Origin: Pantoea sp. A4 | GTDB lineage: Bacteria; Pseudomonadota; Gammaproteobacteria; Enterobacterales; Enterobacteriaceae | DNA: 64,000 bases | Assembly (NCBI RefSeq): GCF_000295955.2 | Contig: NZ_ALXE01000044.1 | Span: forward strand, 54,290 to 118,289 | Direction of reading: 5' to 3' | In this document: piece by piece, positions 1 to 10,087 of the stretch | Position numbering within the stretch: position 1 is the first letter of the stretch | How the letters are laid out: every line of letters starts with the position of its first letter | Notes under the pieces: generated by a model | Seen by the model: the letters and a program-made list of their open reading frames with translations, nothing else | Database searches by the model: none | Told to the model about the DNA's origin: nothing | Position numbers and translations under genes: made by a program

Positions 1-1
1 G

Positions 2-1096
2 TTATATCGTCGCCTCTCCTTGAGTCGCAGTGAATATTTTTTTATCGGCTCACTCTTTCTTCTTGGGCTCAGTAAAGTTGTCTGGTTCGGCATCGAGTAT
101 ATTGGTCAGCCGGACTTTGATATCTATAACTCCTACCTTGCCAGTGGTAAACGCGTGATGATTGCAGCATTCATCGCCCTGTTTCTACTCGGCAATAAAC
201 GCTTGCTCAGCCCCGTTCATGCTCAGTTCATCAAGTATGGCCTGCTGGGTGCGCTGTTGGTGGCAACTTGCGTGGGTGGCTGGCAGATTCTGCATCATGT
301 TGACCGGGTCGACTTTTACCAGGGACGCGCCACTGATGCCTCCTACATGTATGCCGGATTAGCAACCGCCGTCATTTTTATGCTGCTGCAAGATGCCAAC
401 CAACGCTGGCACTACCTTGTGGCCGCAGGCGTGTTTATTCTCGCTTTTCTGATGATCAGCGCCACTGAAACCCGCAATACAATGGCGAGCTTCCCATTGG
501 CATTACTGATTATTGGGGTGCTGAAGTTCCGTCATTTTGGCTGGAAGGGCTTTGCGATAGTCTTTGTCACCCTCTTCGTGTTGATTGCAGCGAGCTACAA
601 ACTGGTGATTGCACCCAGAGTTGCGACGACGGTTCAGGAGTATCAGACATTTGAACAGAGTGATGGTAATGACCTCGGTTCATTAACTACCCGGCTGGCA
701 ATGTGGAACGTGGGCCTAAAGAGTTTTGCCGCCCACCCGTTTGGCATGAGCCAGGAAGATCGTACTCAGTGGTTCAAAGACTATGTCGCCACCACGCACA
801 AAGACAAATCCTCGCTTGCTTACGTCAATATCCATCTGCACGATGAGTTAATTGAAACCGCTAGTCTGCAAGGTGTTTTAGGTCTGGCAGTCCTGATTTT
901 CTACTACATCACCAACCTGACACTGGGATGGAGATACCGCAACCCGGCGTTCTTATCCGTGGTGTTAGTCGTTATGCTCTCTGGCCTGACCGACGTCATA
1001 TTTATCAGCCGCGATCAGACCATTTTCTTCCCCGTGCTGATGCTCCTGACACTGCTCTGGCAGCTCAGTCGACCCGCACCTCAGGTAACGTCATAA
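2..1096 (+). CDS. waaL: O-antigen ligase WaaL, 5' end cut by window edge
   Basis: Inner-membrane ligase that transfers undecaprenyl-linked O-antigen onto the lipid A-core on the periplasmic face. The frame is open from base 2 with no stop before the TTG at 20, so the gene very probably continues beyond the left edge; the visible 358-365 residues are a little short for the roughly 400-residue family. The protein is mostly hydrophobic helices. A large polar loop near residues 195-285 ends in an HLHDEL segment that fits the conserved His/Glu of the Wzy_C ligase domain. Its 3' end overlaps the stop of the convergent glycosyltransferase at 1091-2170. Family identity is firm from topology and position beside waaC/waaF; the true start is not in view. 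Confidence 0.85.
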   Translation, partial: LYRRLSLSRSEYFFIGSLFLLGLSKVVWFGIEYIGQPDFDIYNSYLASGKRVMIAAFIALFLLGNKRLLSPVHAQFIKYGLLGALLVATCVGGWQILHHVDRVDFYQGRATDASYMYAGLATAVIFMLLQDANQRWHYLVAAGVFILAFLMISATETRNTMASFPLALLIIGVLKFRHFGWKGFAIVFVTLFVLIAASYKLVIAPRVATTVQEYQTFEQSDGNDLGSLTTRLAMWNVGLKSFAAHPFGMSQEDRTQWFKDYVATTHKDKSSLAYVNIHLHDELIETASLQGVLGLAVLIFYYITNLTLGWRYRNPAFLSVVLVVMLSGLTDVIFISRDQTIFFPVLMLLTLLWQLSRPAPQVTS

Positions 1097-2170
1097 GATT
1101 TTGCCCAGCGCCAGGATAATATCATCTGCCTTGATCGTTGAGACCGGATGGTATTTATCCTGAGTGTAAACCTGGAAGGCTTGCGGATAACCCGGCCCCC
1201 AGACTTTGCTGTTAATCCACGAACCGTGCAGATCATTACCATACAGACAAACCATAGGTTTTTGCCAGGCGGCGGCAATATGGACGACTGCGGTATCAGG
1301 TGACAGTACAGCATCACTTTGCGCAATCACTCCACACGCACCTTGCAAGGTCTGGAAAGGACTGATCACCGCGCCTTCCAGTTCCAGATGGCTAACACGT
1401 TTGGGGTCACCAATGATCACCACATCCGTGTCTGACCAACGTTCATGAATAAGTTGGATCACCTGCTGCAACTGCGGCAATGACATATCACGTCGTGCAT
1501 CCGCAGCATAGGGATTGATAACCAGGCAGCGTTCACCCGGTAAGCTGGCAAAAAAAGCACTGATTTCGCTCTGCAATGACTCCGGGATATGCAGGTCATA
1601 CGCAGTGCTGAAATTCTTAATATCAAAACTTTCCATTAGCAACTGGTAGCGCTCGGTGATATGGCGTTCATAACCGAGATAATCCAGCGACTTATTGTAG
1701 ATATTGAACCCTTTTTTATTAAAACCCACGACATTCATGGCATTCAAGCGGCGCAGAAATCGCAGATGAAACGGCGAAAGTTTATCGCCCATATCAATCA
1801 CGACGTCATAGGGCTTTTGGGCGAGCACGTTTGCTTGTGCCAGCCTGGCCTGAATGTCTTTACTGGCAATAATAATGTTATTGATGTGCGGATTACGCTC
1901 AATGACACAGACATTGGCTGCACCAGCATAAACATCAACCTGATATCCTGCGCGTGAAAATTCACGAAACAGTGAGGTGGAAACCACCATATCGCCAATT
2001 TTGTCGTCATCACGCAGGAAAAGAACGCGTTTACTCGCCGTAATAGCAAAAGCCCTTGGTGAGCGATGGTCGAGTAAAAGGCGTGCGAAATGAAGGCGCA
2101 GCGACTTCATCAGATAATTGCGTTGGCGATTTAATGCCCGCAGCTTCGCAAATTTTTTCTTCTTTTCCAT
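1091..2170 (-). CDS. Glycosyltransferase family 9 (heptosyltransferase-like) LPS core protein
   Basis: ADP-heptose:LPS heptosyltransferase-type GT9 protein, last gene of the hldD-waaF-waaC operon. The N-terminal VLFLRDDDKIGDMVVS segment carries the GD pair typical of the family, and an SPDTAVVH motif near residues 290-297 matches the C-terminal nucleotide-sugar site. I start it at the ATG at 2170 (359 residues), one base after the waaC stop codon, rather than 18 codons upstream inside waaC. A lysine-rich stretch follows the start (MEKKKKF). It is divergent from WaaC and WaaF and could add heptose or another sugar to the outer part of the inner core; the acceptor cannot be read from sequence. 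Confidence 0.8.
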   Translation of the reverse strand: MEKKKKFAKLRALNRQRNYLMKSLRLHFARLLLDHRSPRAFAITASKRVLFLRDDDKIGDMVVSTSLFREFSRAGYQVDVYAGAANVCVIERNPHINNIIIASKDIQARLAQANVLAQKPYDVVIDMGDKLSPFHLRFLRRLNAMNVVGFNKKGFNIYNKSLDYLGYERHITERYQLLMESFDIKNFSTAYDLHIPESLQSEISAFFASLPGERCLVINPYAADARRDMSLPQLQQVIQLIHERWSDTDVVIIGDPKRVSHLELEGAVISPFQTLQGACGVIAQSDAVLSPDTAVVHIAAAWQKPMVCLYGNDLHGSWINSKVWGPGYPQAFQVYTQDKYHPVSTIKADDIILALGKIL

Positions 2171-2171
2171 T

Positions 2172-3149
2172 TTATGCCGCCTGAGACTGCAATATCTCCT
2201 GAAGACGTAAGTACACCGCTTCACTGGTAATCGAATCGGTGCAGTTATCTTCCGCTTTGATGCTCACCTGATTCTGGCCATAACCGCCAATCAAGCCGGG
2301 ATCGGTCGGCCCATACAGTGTGATATTCGGTCGATCCAGCGCTGCGGTCAGGTGACTCAAGCCGGTATCTACCGACACCACCGCTCGCGCATTTGCCAGT
2401 TGACCTGCAACGAGTTCCAGTGACAGCTTCGGCAGCACTTCTACGTGGTCGAAGCCTTCAGCCAGGCGTAGTGCGCGTTGGTGCTCATGCTCTGCACCCC
2501 ACGGCAATTTGATCCGCAGGCCGGTAGGAGCCACACGTGCGATGAGATCGCGCCAGTGCGCTTCGGGCCAGTGTTTGTTATCACGCGTGGTAGCGTGCAA
2601 AAACACCAGATAACGCTGTGCATCCGCTGAGGGCTGGCTAAGAAAATGGCGAGCAATCGCGTAGTCGCCCTGGGTTTGCGGTTTTTCATATCCCAGGCTT
2701 TTTGCGAACAGTTCACGCGTCCGTTCTACCGCGTGCTGCTGTTTGCTAATTTCATGGCGTTTGTCATACCACCAGCTGGAAAAGGGCTCACGTGCACTGC
2801 GGCTGTCCTGGCCATGCTTGACCCCTTTTGCTAACCGGGTGACCAGGGCAGCACTCTTAATCAACCCCTGAGCATCCAGCACGATATCGTACTGACGGGA
2901 CTGCAGTTCACGTTTAAACAGAAAACGTTCTTCTCGCTGCTGGCTGCCAAACCAGTGCTTGCGCCAGCGGCGAATCGCCACCGGCAGGACTTTATCAACT
3001 GCCGGATGCCAGCCAGGAATCTGGGCAAAATTCTCTTCAACCACCCAATCAAAACGAATGCCAGGAATCGCCTGCATCGCATCCGTTAATGCGGGCAACG
3101 AGTGGAGAACATCGCCCATTGAGGAGGTTTTAATAATCAGGACGTGCAT
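2172..3149 (-). CDS. waaC: LPS heptosyltransferase I WaaC
   Basis: Adds the first L-glycero-D-manno-heptose to Kdo2-lipid A at the cytoplasmic face of the inner membrane. 325 residues, a normal family length. The N-terminal MHVLIIKTSSMGDVLHSLP holds Asp13, equivalent to the catalytic-base residue of E. coli WaaC. SVDTGLSH around residues 259-266 and YGPTDP around 279-284 form the ADP-heptose site. The start overlaps the end of waaF by 13 bases, which suggests translational coupling in the hldD-waaF-waaC-GT9 operon. Confidence 0.96.
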   Translation of the reverse strand: MHVLIIKTSSMGDVLHSLPALTDAMQAIPGIRFDWVVEENFAQIPGWHPAVDKVLPVAIRRWRKHWFGSQQREERFLFKRELQSRQYDIVLDAQGLIKSAALVTRLAKGVKHGQDSRSAREPFSSWWYDKRHEISKQQHAVERTRELFAKSLGYEKPQTQGDYAIARHFLSQPSADAQRYLVFLHATTRDNKHWPEAHWRDLIARVAPTGLRIKLPWGAEHEHQRALRLAEGFDHVEVLPKLSLELVAGQLANARAVVSVDTGLSHLTAALDRPNITLYGPTDPGLIGGYGQNQVSIKAEDNCTDSITSEAVYLRLQEILQSQAA

Positions 3150-4195
3150 GACGTCTCCTGTGGTGCGTGCAGCAATGTGCTGAGTTCCTGATAAACACGC
3201 GCCGGAGTGATATCGATCAGGCTCTGATGATAACCCTGCTCTGCATCGCCTTTACGTACTTTGTGATAACCGCTGATCAGGCGGATAACGCGCGCCTGAT
3301 GGGATAATGGCGGCGTAAAATCTGGACTGCTTGGGCCATAAAGCGCCACCAGCGGGCGATCTAATGCCGCTGCAATGTGCATTAACCCCGAATCATTACT
3401 GACCACGGCCGCACACTGCGCCAGCAGGATAACCGCCTGCTCCAACTGTGTTTCCCCGGCGAGATTACGGCACCACGGGCGGGCGGGCTCATCCAGACTT
3501 TGCAGGATGGTTTCACCCGTCTCATGATCTTTGGCGGAGCCAAACAGCACCACCTGATAGCCTTCAGCAATAAGCTGCTGCGCGAGCGCCGCATAGTGAT
3601 AATGCGGCCAGCGTTTCGCCGGGCCAAATTCAGCGCCAGGACAAAAACCGATGATCGGGCGTTCAGCAGCCAGTGAAAACTGCGCCGCAACCGCCTGTTT
3701 TTCTGCGTCAGCCACGGCCAGCTTTGGCCACAGCAATGGCTGTGGCAGTTGGCTCGCTGCGGCTAACGGCGTGTCGTAACCTAACGCAACGTAACGCTCA
3801 ACCATCAGTGGGAATGCGGCTTTATCCAACATCCGACGATCATTCAGCAATCCATAACGCATTTCGCCACGCCAGCCAACACGACGAGGAATGCCAGCAA
3901 AGAACGGCACCAGCGCCGATTTAAACGAGTTCGGCAGTACATAAGCCCGGTCATAGCCGCTAGCGCTCAGCGATTTGCCCAGTCGACGACGTTCGCCAAT
4001 TTCCAGCGCACCGTGCCCGAGCGGCATCGCCAGTGCCTGATTAACTTCTGGCATACGCGACAGTAGCGGACGACACCACGCGGGTGCCATCACATCAATA
4101 ATCGCCTCAGGATGTTGCGCCTTGAGGGTACGATAGAGACTTTGCGACATCATCATATCGCCGACCCACGACGGGCCAATGACCAGAATCTTCAT
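3137..4195 (-). CDS. waaF: LPS heptosyltransferase II WaaF
   Basis: Transfers the second heptose of the LPS inner core. 352 residues with the GT9 signature: PSWVGDMMMSQSL at the N terminus (Asp13) and SNDSGLMHIAAALDRP with LYGPSSPDFTPPL in the C-terminal Rossmann domain. It lies 20 bases after hldD and overlaps waaC at its 3' end, so heptose epimerisation and the first two heptosyl transfers are encoded in one transcript. Confidence 0.96.
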   Translation of the reverse strand: MKILVIGPSWVGDMMMSQSLYRTLKAQHPEAIIDVMAPAWCRPLLSRMPEVNQALAMPLGHGALEIGERRRLGKSLSASGYDRAYVLPNSFKSALVPFFAGIPRRVGWRGEMRYGLLNDRRMLDKAAFPLMVERYVALGYDTPLAAASQLPQPLLWPKLAVADAEKQAVAAQFSLAAERPIIGFCPGAEFGPAKRWPHYHYAALAQQLIAEGYQVVLFGSAKDHETGETILQSLDEPARPWCRNLAGETQLEQAVILLAQCAAVVSNDSGLMHIAAALDRPLVALYGPSSPDFTPPLSHQARVIRLISGYHKVRKGDAEQGYHQSLIDITPARVYQELSTLLHAPQETSCTS

Positions 4196-4215
4196 AACTG
4201 GTGCACGCTTCCTTG

Positions 4216-5145
4216 TTATGCCTTATTCAGCCAGGTCATGTATTCAGCCACACCCTGAGCAACCGTTTTGAACGGTTTGTCATAGCCAGCAGCACGCAGT
4301 TTGGTGAGATCGGCTTGGGTATAAGCCTGATAACGGCCTTTCAGTTTTTCCGGGAACGGTACGGTTTCCAACTGACCTTTCTGGTGGAACTTCAGGACGG
4401 CATCAGCCACTTCCTGGAAAGATTCGGCACGACCTGTTCCGCAGTTGTAGATACCCGAAACACCATTTTCCCAGCACCACAGATTCACGGCTGCAACATC
4501 ATCAACGTGGATGAAGTCGCGTTTGAAAGTATCGCTACCTGCAAACAGTTTTGGATTCTCACCGTTGTTAATCTGCGTATTCAGATGGAATGCGACGCTC
4601 GCCATGCTGCCTTTGTGGCCTTCACGTGGACCGTAAACATTGAAGTAGCGGAAACCACATACCGGTGATTCTGCTTCTGGCAGAATCTGGCGCACGTAGT
4701 GGTCGAACAGCATTTTTGAGTAACCATACACATTCAGCGGCTGCTCGTACTGGCGCTCTTCAATAAAGTTGTCATCACGGCCACCGTAGGTCGCGGCAGA
4801 AGAGGCATACAGGAACGGAATTTCACGCTCAAGGCAGAAGTGCAGCAGATCCTTAGAGTACTGATAATTGTTATCCATCATGTACTTGCCGTCCCACTCG
4901 GTGGTTGCAGAGCAGGCACCTTCATGGAACACGGCCTCAATCGGGCCGAGATCTTCGCCGGAGACAATCAGCCCGAGGAACTCTTCTTTGTCCATGTAAT
5001 CAGCGATGTCTAAATCCACCAGATTGACGAACTTAGTGCCATCTTTGAGGTTATCCACCACCAGAATATCGGTGTGACCACGGTCGTTGAGTGCCTTGAC
5101 GATGTTGCTGCCAATCATGCCGGCACCACCAGTTACGATAATCAT
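4216..5145 (-). CDS. hldD: ADP-L-glycero-D-manno-heptose 6-epimerase HldD
   Basis: Converts ADP-D-glycero- to ADP-L-glycero-D-manno-heptose, the donor used by WaaC and WaaF. An extended SDR epimerase of 309 residues. The NADP-binding GGAGMIG lies at residues 6-12, and the YGYSK catalytic motif gives Tyr140 and Lys144 at the numbering used for E. coli HldD. First gene of the reverse-strand operon with waaF and waaC, divergent from kbl. Confidence 0.97.
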   Translation of the reverse strand: MIIVTGGAGMIGSNIVKALNDRGHTDILVVDNLKDGTKFVNLVDLDIADYMDKEEFLGLIVSGEDLGPIEAVFHEGACSATTEWDGKYMMDNNYQYSKDLLHFCLEREIPFLYASSAATYGGRDDNFIEERQYEQPLNVYGYSKMLFDHYVRQILPEAESPVCGFRYFNVYGPREGHKGSMASVAFHLNTQINNGENPKLFAGSDTFKRDFIHVDDVAAVNLWCWENGVSGIYNCGTGRAESFQEVADAVLKFHQKGQLETVPFPEKLKGRYQAYTQADLTKLRAAGYDKPFKTVAQGVAEYMTWLNKA

Positions 5146-5371
5146 CTGCTTAACCTTAAATTGGGGGTGAAACGGGAGGTTTCACGCGCGAATGGTTGCC
5201 ATCATAACATTTCATTCCAGAGCCGACAGCCAGATGACTCCGTAACGCATGCGCTTTTACATTGCAGCCCGTGAACTATGCTGCAAATTTTACATTTAGC
5301 GAGTGGATTCAACGTTTACTGACAATTCTCTCAGTAAGATGTGCCGAAAGACCGTCCCAAAGGAGAAAATG
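5146..5371. promoter_or_regulatory. Divergent intergenic region between hldD and kbl
   Basis: 226 bases separating the hldD operon (leftward) from kbl-tdh (rightward), so it must carry promoters for both. An AAAGGAG ribosome-binding site for kbl lies at 5359-5365. I see no clear operator; in E. coli kbl-tdh is under Lrp control, but I cannot confirm an Lrp site here. Confidence 0.5.
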
Positions 5372-6595
5372 ATGTCAGCGCAATTTTATTCTCAGATCAG
5401 TCAGCAGTTGGAAAATAGCCGCAGTGAGGGGCTATTTAAACAGGAGCGCATCATCACCTCGCCGCAACAAACTGAAATTACGACACAGAATCACGCGGCT
5501 ATCATCAACTTCTGCGCCAATAACTACCTCGGTTTGGCTAACCATCCTGCCTTGATTCAGGCGGCAAAAGCCGGGTTGGATTCACACGGTTTTGGCATGG
5601 CTTCGGTGCGTTTTATCTGCGGCACGCAGGACATTCATAAACAACTGGAACAAAGACTGGCGGCATTTTTAGGCATGGAGGATGCCATCCTTTACGCTTC
5701 CTGTTTTGATGCCAACGGCGGCTTGTTTGAAACGCTGCTGGACGCGGAAGATGCGATTATCTCTGATGCCCTCAACCATGCCTCGATTATTGATGGCGTG
5801 AGGCTGTGTAAAGCACAACGTTATCGCTATGCCAATAATGATATGGCCGCGCTAAGAAGCTGCCTTGAAGAGGCACGTAGCAAAGGTGCACGTCATATTC
5901 TGATCGCAACCGATGGCGTGTTTTCTATGGACGGTGTCATCGCTAACTTAGCGGGCATTTGCGACCTGGCTGATGAGTTTAACGCGCTGGTGATGGTCGA
6001 TGATTCACACGCGGTTGGCTTCGTTGGCGCTGGCGGGCGCGGTACGCATGAACATTGCAATGTCATGGGCCGCGTTGACATCATTACAGGTACTCTAGGT
6101 AAAGCGCTGGGAGGTGCTTCCGGTGGCTACACCGCAGCGAAAGCGGAAGTCGTGGAGTGGCTGCGCCAGCGTTCACGCCCCTACCTGTTCTCTAACTCTC
6201 TTGCCCCTTCCATCGTCGCAGCCTCTTTGCAAGTGCTCGAACTGCTCAATCAGGGTGACGGGCTGCGCCAGCGGCTGTGGCACAACGCGAACTTTTTCCG
6301 CAGCCAAATGCATGCGGCTGGTTTCACCCTCGCCGGGGCCGATCACGCGATTATTCCCGTGATGCTAGGGGAAGCCAGCGTCGCACAAGAGTTTGCCCAC
6401 TGGTTACAGCAGGAAGGTATTTACGTCACGGGCTTCTTCTACCCGGTGGTTCCGAAAGGTCAGGCGCGTATCCGCGTGCAAATTTCCGCAGCACATACCC
6501 AACAGCAGCTTGAACAAGCGGTCTCTGCTTTTAGCCGCATCGGCAGGCAAATGGGCGTGATCAATCAGGAGAGAAACGATGAAAGCGCTCGCTAA
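5372..6595 (+). CDS. kbl: Glycine C-acetyltransferase (2-amino-3-ketobutyrate CoA ligase)
   Basis: PLP enzyme that cleaves 2-amino-3-oxobutyrate with CoA to glycine and acetyl-CoA, the second step of threonine catabolism after Tdh. Among several in-frame ATGs I choose 5372: it sits 6 bases after AAAGGAG, and it places the PLP lysine of GTLGKALGG at residue 244, as in E. coli. That gives 407 residues; the C terminus is somewhat longer than the 398-residue E. coli protein and runs 17 bases into tdh, consistent with coupled translation. Other family motifs are NFCANNYLG and the DDSHAVGF cofactor segment. Confidence 0.95.
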   Translation: MSAQFYSQISQQLENSRSEGLFKQERIITSPQQTEITTQNHAAIINFCANNYLGLANHPALIQAAKAGLDSHGFGMASVRFICGTQDIHKQLEQRLAAFLGMEDAILYASCFDANGGLFETLLDAEDAIISDALNHASIIDGVRLCKAQRYRYANNDMAALRSCLEEARSKGARHILIATDGVFSMDGVIANLAGICDLADEFNALVMVDDSHAVGFVGAGGRGTHEHCNVMGRVDIITGTLGKALGGASGGYTAAKAEVVEWLRQRSRPYLFSNSLAPSIVAASLQVLELLNQGDGLRQRLWHNANFFRSQMHAAGFTLAGADHAIIPVMLGEASVAQEFAHWLQQEGIYVTGFFYPVVPKGQARIRVQISAAHTQQQLEQAVSAFSRIGRQMGVINQERNDESAR

Positions 6596-7607
6596 GCTCT
6601 ATCCGCGCGAAGGAATCTGGATGATCACGGATGCGCCAATCCCTGAGCCTGGTCATAACGATTTGCTGATCAAAATTCGCAAAACCGCTATCTGTGGCAC
6701 TGATGTTCACATCTACAACTGGGATGAATGGTCGCAAAAAACCATTCCCGTTCCTATGATTACCGGCCATGAGTATGTGGGTGAAGTGGTTGCCATCGGC
6801 CAGGAAGTGCGGGGATTTAACATTGGCGATCGCGTCTCCGGTGAAGGACACATCACCTGTGGCCACTGCCGCAACTGTCGCGGTGGGCGCACACACCTGT
6901 GCCGTAACGCCATTGGCGTAGGCGTTAACCGGCAAGGCTGTTTTGCTGAGTATCTGGTGATTCCAGCAGGGAACGCCTTCCGTATTCCGGAAAGCATTCC
7001 TGATGAGATCGCCGCCATTTTTGATCCCTTCGGTAACGCTGTGCACACTGCCCTCTCCTTCGACCTGGTGGGAGAAGATGTGCTAATTGCAGGAGCAGGG
7101 CCAATCGGCATCATGGCAGCAGCGATTTGCCGTCATGTTGGCGCACGTCATGTGGTGATTACAGATGTAAATCCCTATCGGCTGGAGTTGGCAGCCCGGA
7201 TGGGCGCAACGCGCGCGGTTAACGTCGCGCAGCAAGATTTGCGCAGCGTGATGGCTGAGTTAGGCATGACAGAGGGATTTGATGTCGGGCTGGAGATGTC
7301 AGGTGCGCCCCCCGCTTTCCGGCAGATGCTGGATGTGATGAATCACGGCGGGCGTATTGCTCTGCTCGGTATTCCCCCCTCAGAAATGGCTATCGACTGG
7401 AATAAAGTCATCTTTAAAGGGCTATTTATTAAGGGTATTTATGGTCGTGAAATGTTTGAAACCTGGTACAAAATGGCCGCACTGATACAGTCAGGGCTCG
7501 ATTTAAGCCCGATCATCACTCATCGTTTTACCATTGATGAGTTCCAGCAGGGCTTTGATGAGATGCGCTCAGGACACTCCGGAAAAGTCATTCTGAACTG
7601 GAGTTGA
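6579..7607 (+). CDS. tdh: L-threonine 3-dehydrogenase
   Basis: Zinc- and NAD-dependent oxidation of L-threonine to 2-amino-3-oxobutyrate, the substrate of Kbl. 342 residues. Catalytic-zinc Cys is at position 39, one later than in E. coli because of an extra Ile in the segment EGIWMITD. The structural zinc lobe is CGHCRNC..HLC near residues 93-107, and the Rossmann motif GAGPIG follows near 174. It overlaps the end of kbl, as in E. coli. Confidence 0.96.
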   Translation: MKALAKLYPREGIWMITDAPIPEPGHNDLLIKIRKTAICGTDVHIYNWDEWSQKTIPVPMITGHEYVGEVVAIGQEVRGFNIGDRVSGEGHITCGHCRNCRGGRTHLCRNAIGVGVNRQGCFAEYLVIPAGNAFRIPESIPDEIAAIFDPFGNAVHTALSFDLVGEDVLIAGAGPIGIMAAAICRHVGARHVVITDVNPYRLELAARMGATRAVNVAQQDLRSVMAELGMTEGFDVGLEMSGAPPAFRQMLDVMNHGGRIALLGIPPSEMAIDWNKVIFKGLFIKGIYGREMFETWYKMAALIQSGLDLSPIITHRFTIDEFQQGFDEMRSGHSGKVILNWS

Positions 7608-7744
7608 TTACGCGGCGTCACTAAAGTCGAAAGTTTATGCAAACACAGGTAAGTGGAGTGCAAATTATACCCGCCCGGGATAGCGCCGGATCGGTTGAAG
7701 AGGTATAAAGAGCGCTTCACTTTACCCAGCAGACCGGACGTACT

Positions 7745-8845
7745 ATGCGCATTCTAATGATTATTGACGGCCTGCCCGGCGGCGGTGCAGAAAAGGTAGT
7801 GCTAACGCTGAGTGAATGTATGCAGCAATTAGGCCACGCCGTCAGCCTTTATTCGCTGGATGAGGTCTGTGCCTACACGTTGCCAGAAGGTGTTGACTAC
7901 CGGGTTATCACCCAACCTAGCCGTGCCCCCTGGCGCAAGCTGACAGAACTGTCTCGTCGTGCCCAAAAACTGGATCAGGTTCTGCGTGCAGACGAAGCCC
8001 AGAACGGTAAGTTTGACCTGATTGTCTCGAATCTGCATAAAACTGACCGCATCGTGGCACGTTGCAAATCCATTGATCAGGCGAAGTTGTGGTACTGCAT
8101 TCATGGCGTGCTCTCTTCAACCTATCTTGGGCATCGTACCGGACTGAATTACTGGTGGAAAAAGCGCAAAATGGCGCAAATCTATCAGGGCAAAAATCTG
8201 ACTGCGGTTTCACAAGCGGTGTTGGACGATATGCTGACGGTGATGCAGGTAGCGCCGGCCAAAAGTGCCGTAATCAACAACCCGTTTGACCTCAATATAC
8301 TGCGCCAGCGCGCCAGCGAGCCCTGTGAGTTAGCGGGCAGTGATTATCTGATTAACGTCGCGCGTATTCACCCGCAGAAGCGTCAAGATCGGTTATTACG
8401 CGCTTTTGCACTGGCAGATTTGCCGTGCAAGCTGGTGCTACTCGGGACCGGAACCGATGAGCGCGTCGCCTTTGCTAAGCAACTCGCACAAGAGCTCGGC
8501 ATCGCCGATCGCGTGCTCTTTCTCGGCTTCCAGCAGAACCCGTTCCCCTACATCAAACATGCCCGTTTAATGGTAATGAGCTCCGACAGTGAAGGCTTCG
8601 GCAATGTCATTGTAGAGTCGTTGGTGCTGGGCACGCCCGTGATCAGCACCCGCTGCCCTGGTGGGCCGGAAGAGATTCTGCTTAAAACCGGGATGTCCGA
8701 CATGCTCACCGAGCTGGATGAACATGCTCTGGCAGCAAAAATGCGTGAAGTGTATGCGCATCTGCCGCCCATTAATGAGGCGGCATTAGATCAATACGAT
8801 GTGGTCACTATCAGCAAACAGTACGTCGATCTGACACAACGTTAA
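7745..8845 (+). CDS. Glycosyltransferase family 4 protein, LPS-core associated
   Basis: Retaining GT4 (GT-B fold) of 366 residues, cytosolic or membrane-peripheral. N-terminal GLPGGGAEKVVLTL is the usual acceptor-domain glycine loop. C-terminal SDSEGFGNVIVESL carries the E-x7-E donor-binding motif, followed by GTPVISTRCPGGPEEIL. It stands alone between tdh and a convergent GT9 gene, 137 bases after tdh, so it probably has its own promoter. The sugar it transfers cannot be deduced. It is unlike the E. coli WaaG sequence I recall. Confidence 0.8.
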   Translation: MRILMIIDGLPGGGAEKVVLTLSECMQQLGHAVSLYSLDEVCAYTLPEGVDYRVITQPSRAPWRKLTELSRRAQKLDQVLRADEAQNGKFDLIVSNLHKTDRIVARCKSIDQAKLWYCIHGVLSSTYLGHRTGLNYWWKKRKMAQIYQGKNLTAVSQAVLDDMLTVMQVAPAKSAVINNPFDLNILRQRASEPCELAGSDYLINVARIHPQKRQDRLLRAFALADLPCKLVLLGTGTDERVAFAKQLAQELGIADRVLFLGFQQNPFPYIKHARLMVMSSDSEGFGNVIVESLVLGTPVISTRCPGGPEEILLKTGMSDMLTELDEHALAAKMREVYAHLPPINEAALDQYDVVTISKQYVDLTQR

Positions 8846-8850
8846 GCGAA

Positions 8851-8874
8851 TACAGGCGCGTTACTGCGCCTGTA
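8851..8874. terminator. Hairpin between convergent glycosyltransferases
   Basis: TACAGGCGC (8851-8859), a 6-base loop and GCGCCTGTA (8866-8874) form a perfect 9-bp stem. It overlaps the last codons of the reverse-strand GT9 gene and lies just after the forward GT4 stop. Only a short T stretch follows, so it is a plausible but not classical bidirectional terminator. Confidence 0.6.
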
Positions 8875-9880
8875 ATTTCTGCCAGGCCTGCCAAACCTGC
8901 TCCCCGGTGACATCGACACAATCCCCTGATTCCGTTTGCAGAATCTCATATTGCCCTGACCACGGGTGCCAGAGCGCAGCATTGGTGTCGCCAAAAAAGA
9001 CCACCTGCTTTTTGTGCAGCCCAGCAGCCAGATGCATTTGCCCACCGTCACTGCACAGGATTTGCTCACAGCGATCAAAGCCCGCAATCAACTCACGTAC
9101 CGAAGCCGTGGCATAACGAGCAACGCGTGGTGAATTGACCTGTTGCAACAGAGATTCAGCTCGCGCGTCATCGCCCACATCGCCGGGATGCAGCGTGCCT
9201 TGTGGTGACCAGAAGATCAGTACCTGCGCCTGCTCATCAGCCAGTAACTGGTGGATAAAAGCCGCATAGCGCTCCAGTGGCCAACGGCGTTTAGCGCTGC
9301 GACTGCTGATATGAACGCCATAAATACGCCCCGCGCCTGGCAGCAACTGCTGCACCCGAGATCCAGCGTTTGCACGCTCTTCAGGTGACAAAAACAGGCT
9401 GACGTCAGGCACCGGTGGAGGTGTGGTGGTGAGTGCAGAAAGATAGCTGTACGTGTGCTCAACCTGATGCTGGCCACGAAAATCACTCCGCGCAAAGCCA
9501 TGAGCCAGTTCGGGGTTACCTTCACCCGCGCCAATAATATTGTTGGCACCTGCCATTTTTGCCAGACGTAAGCTGTATTTACACGGCACTGGGTTTGCAA
9601 GAATCGTCGCATCAAACCGGGTGCGGCGCAGCGTAAGCATAATTTTCAGGCGCTGCCAGTAAACGCCGAGGGTGGTTTCATGGGCCGCACGATGCTTGGC
9701 TTTTTTATACACAAACAGGCGATCTACCCACGGATTATGTGTAACAACATCCTGCGCCACTTTGTTCACAAGCAGGGTTAGCTTCGCATCCGGATAAGTG
9801 CGCTTTATTCCCTCTAACAGTGGAGTTGTGCAGACCATATCACCAATATTGTCTCGCCGAATAACCAGTATATTTTTCAT
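8861..9880 (-). CDS. Glycosyltransferase family 9 (heptosyltransferase-like) protein
   Basis: A further GT9 family member of 339 residues. N-terminal MKNILVIRRDNIGDMVCTTP has the canonical GD at residues 13-14, and CSDGGQMHLAAGL near residue 275 replaces the usual DxG-xx-H ADP-heptose motif, with FFGDT where WaaC/WaaF have YGP. I start at the ATG at 9880, since the in-frame codons upstream lie in the divergent spacer before waaQ. It is convergent with the GT4 gene at 7745 and divergent from waaQ. Role in core assembly is likely from context; acceptor and donor are unknown. Confidence 0.8.
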   Translation of the reverse strand: MKNILVIRRDNIGDMVCTTPLLEGIKRTYPDAKLTLLVNKVAQDVVTHNPWVDRLFVYKKAKHRAAHETTLGVYWQRLKIMLTLRRTRFDATILANPVPCKYSLRLAKMAGANNIIGAGEGNPELAHGFARSDFRGQHQVEHTYSYLSALTTTPPPVPDVSLFLSPEERANAGSRVQQLLPGAGRIYGVHISSRSAKRRWPLERYAAFIHQLLADEQAQVLIFWSPQGTLHPGDVGDDARAESLLQQVNSPRVARYATASVRELIAGFDRCEQILCSDGGQMHLAAGLHKKQVVFFGDTNAALWHPWSGQYEILQTESGDCVDVTGEQVWQAWQKLQAQ

Positions 9881-10087
9881 TATTTGCTCACAGGTTAAAG
9901 CTGCTATCACTGGCCACTTTGACCATCTATTTCAGAAAAGTTCGCGACAACTAACCATTATTATTCAATGTGTATCCTGTTCATTTTGCCAGATATTTCT
10001 GCATGAACCAGAAATCAAGAATGTCGTCTTTCACACCCGGTGGCTTTACCCTACAATCGGGTCACAAAATTCCGGGAACCTATAAGT

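Noticed and set aside
9798..10085. 95-codon forward frame ahead of waaQ
   Set aside because: It begins antisense inside the GT9 gene and has no protein-like features; it spans the divergent promoter spacer.
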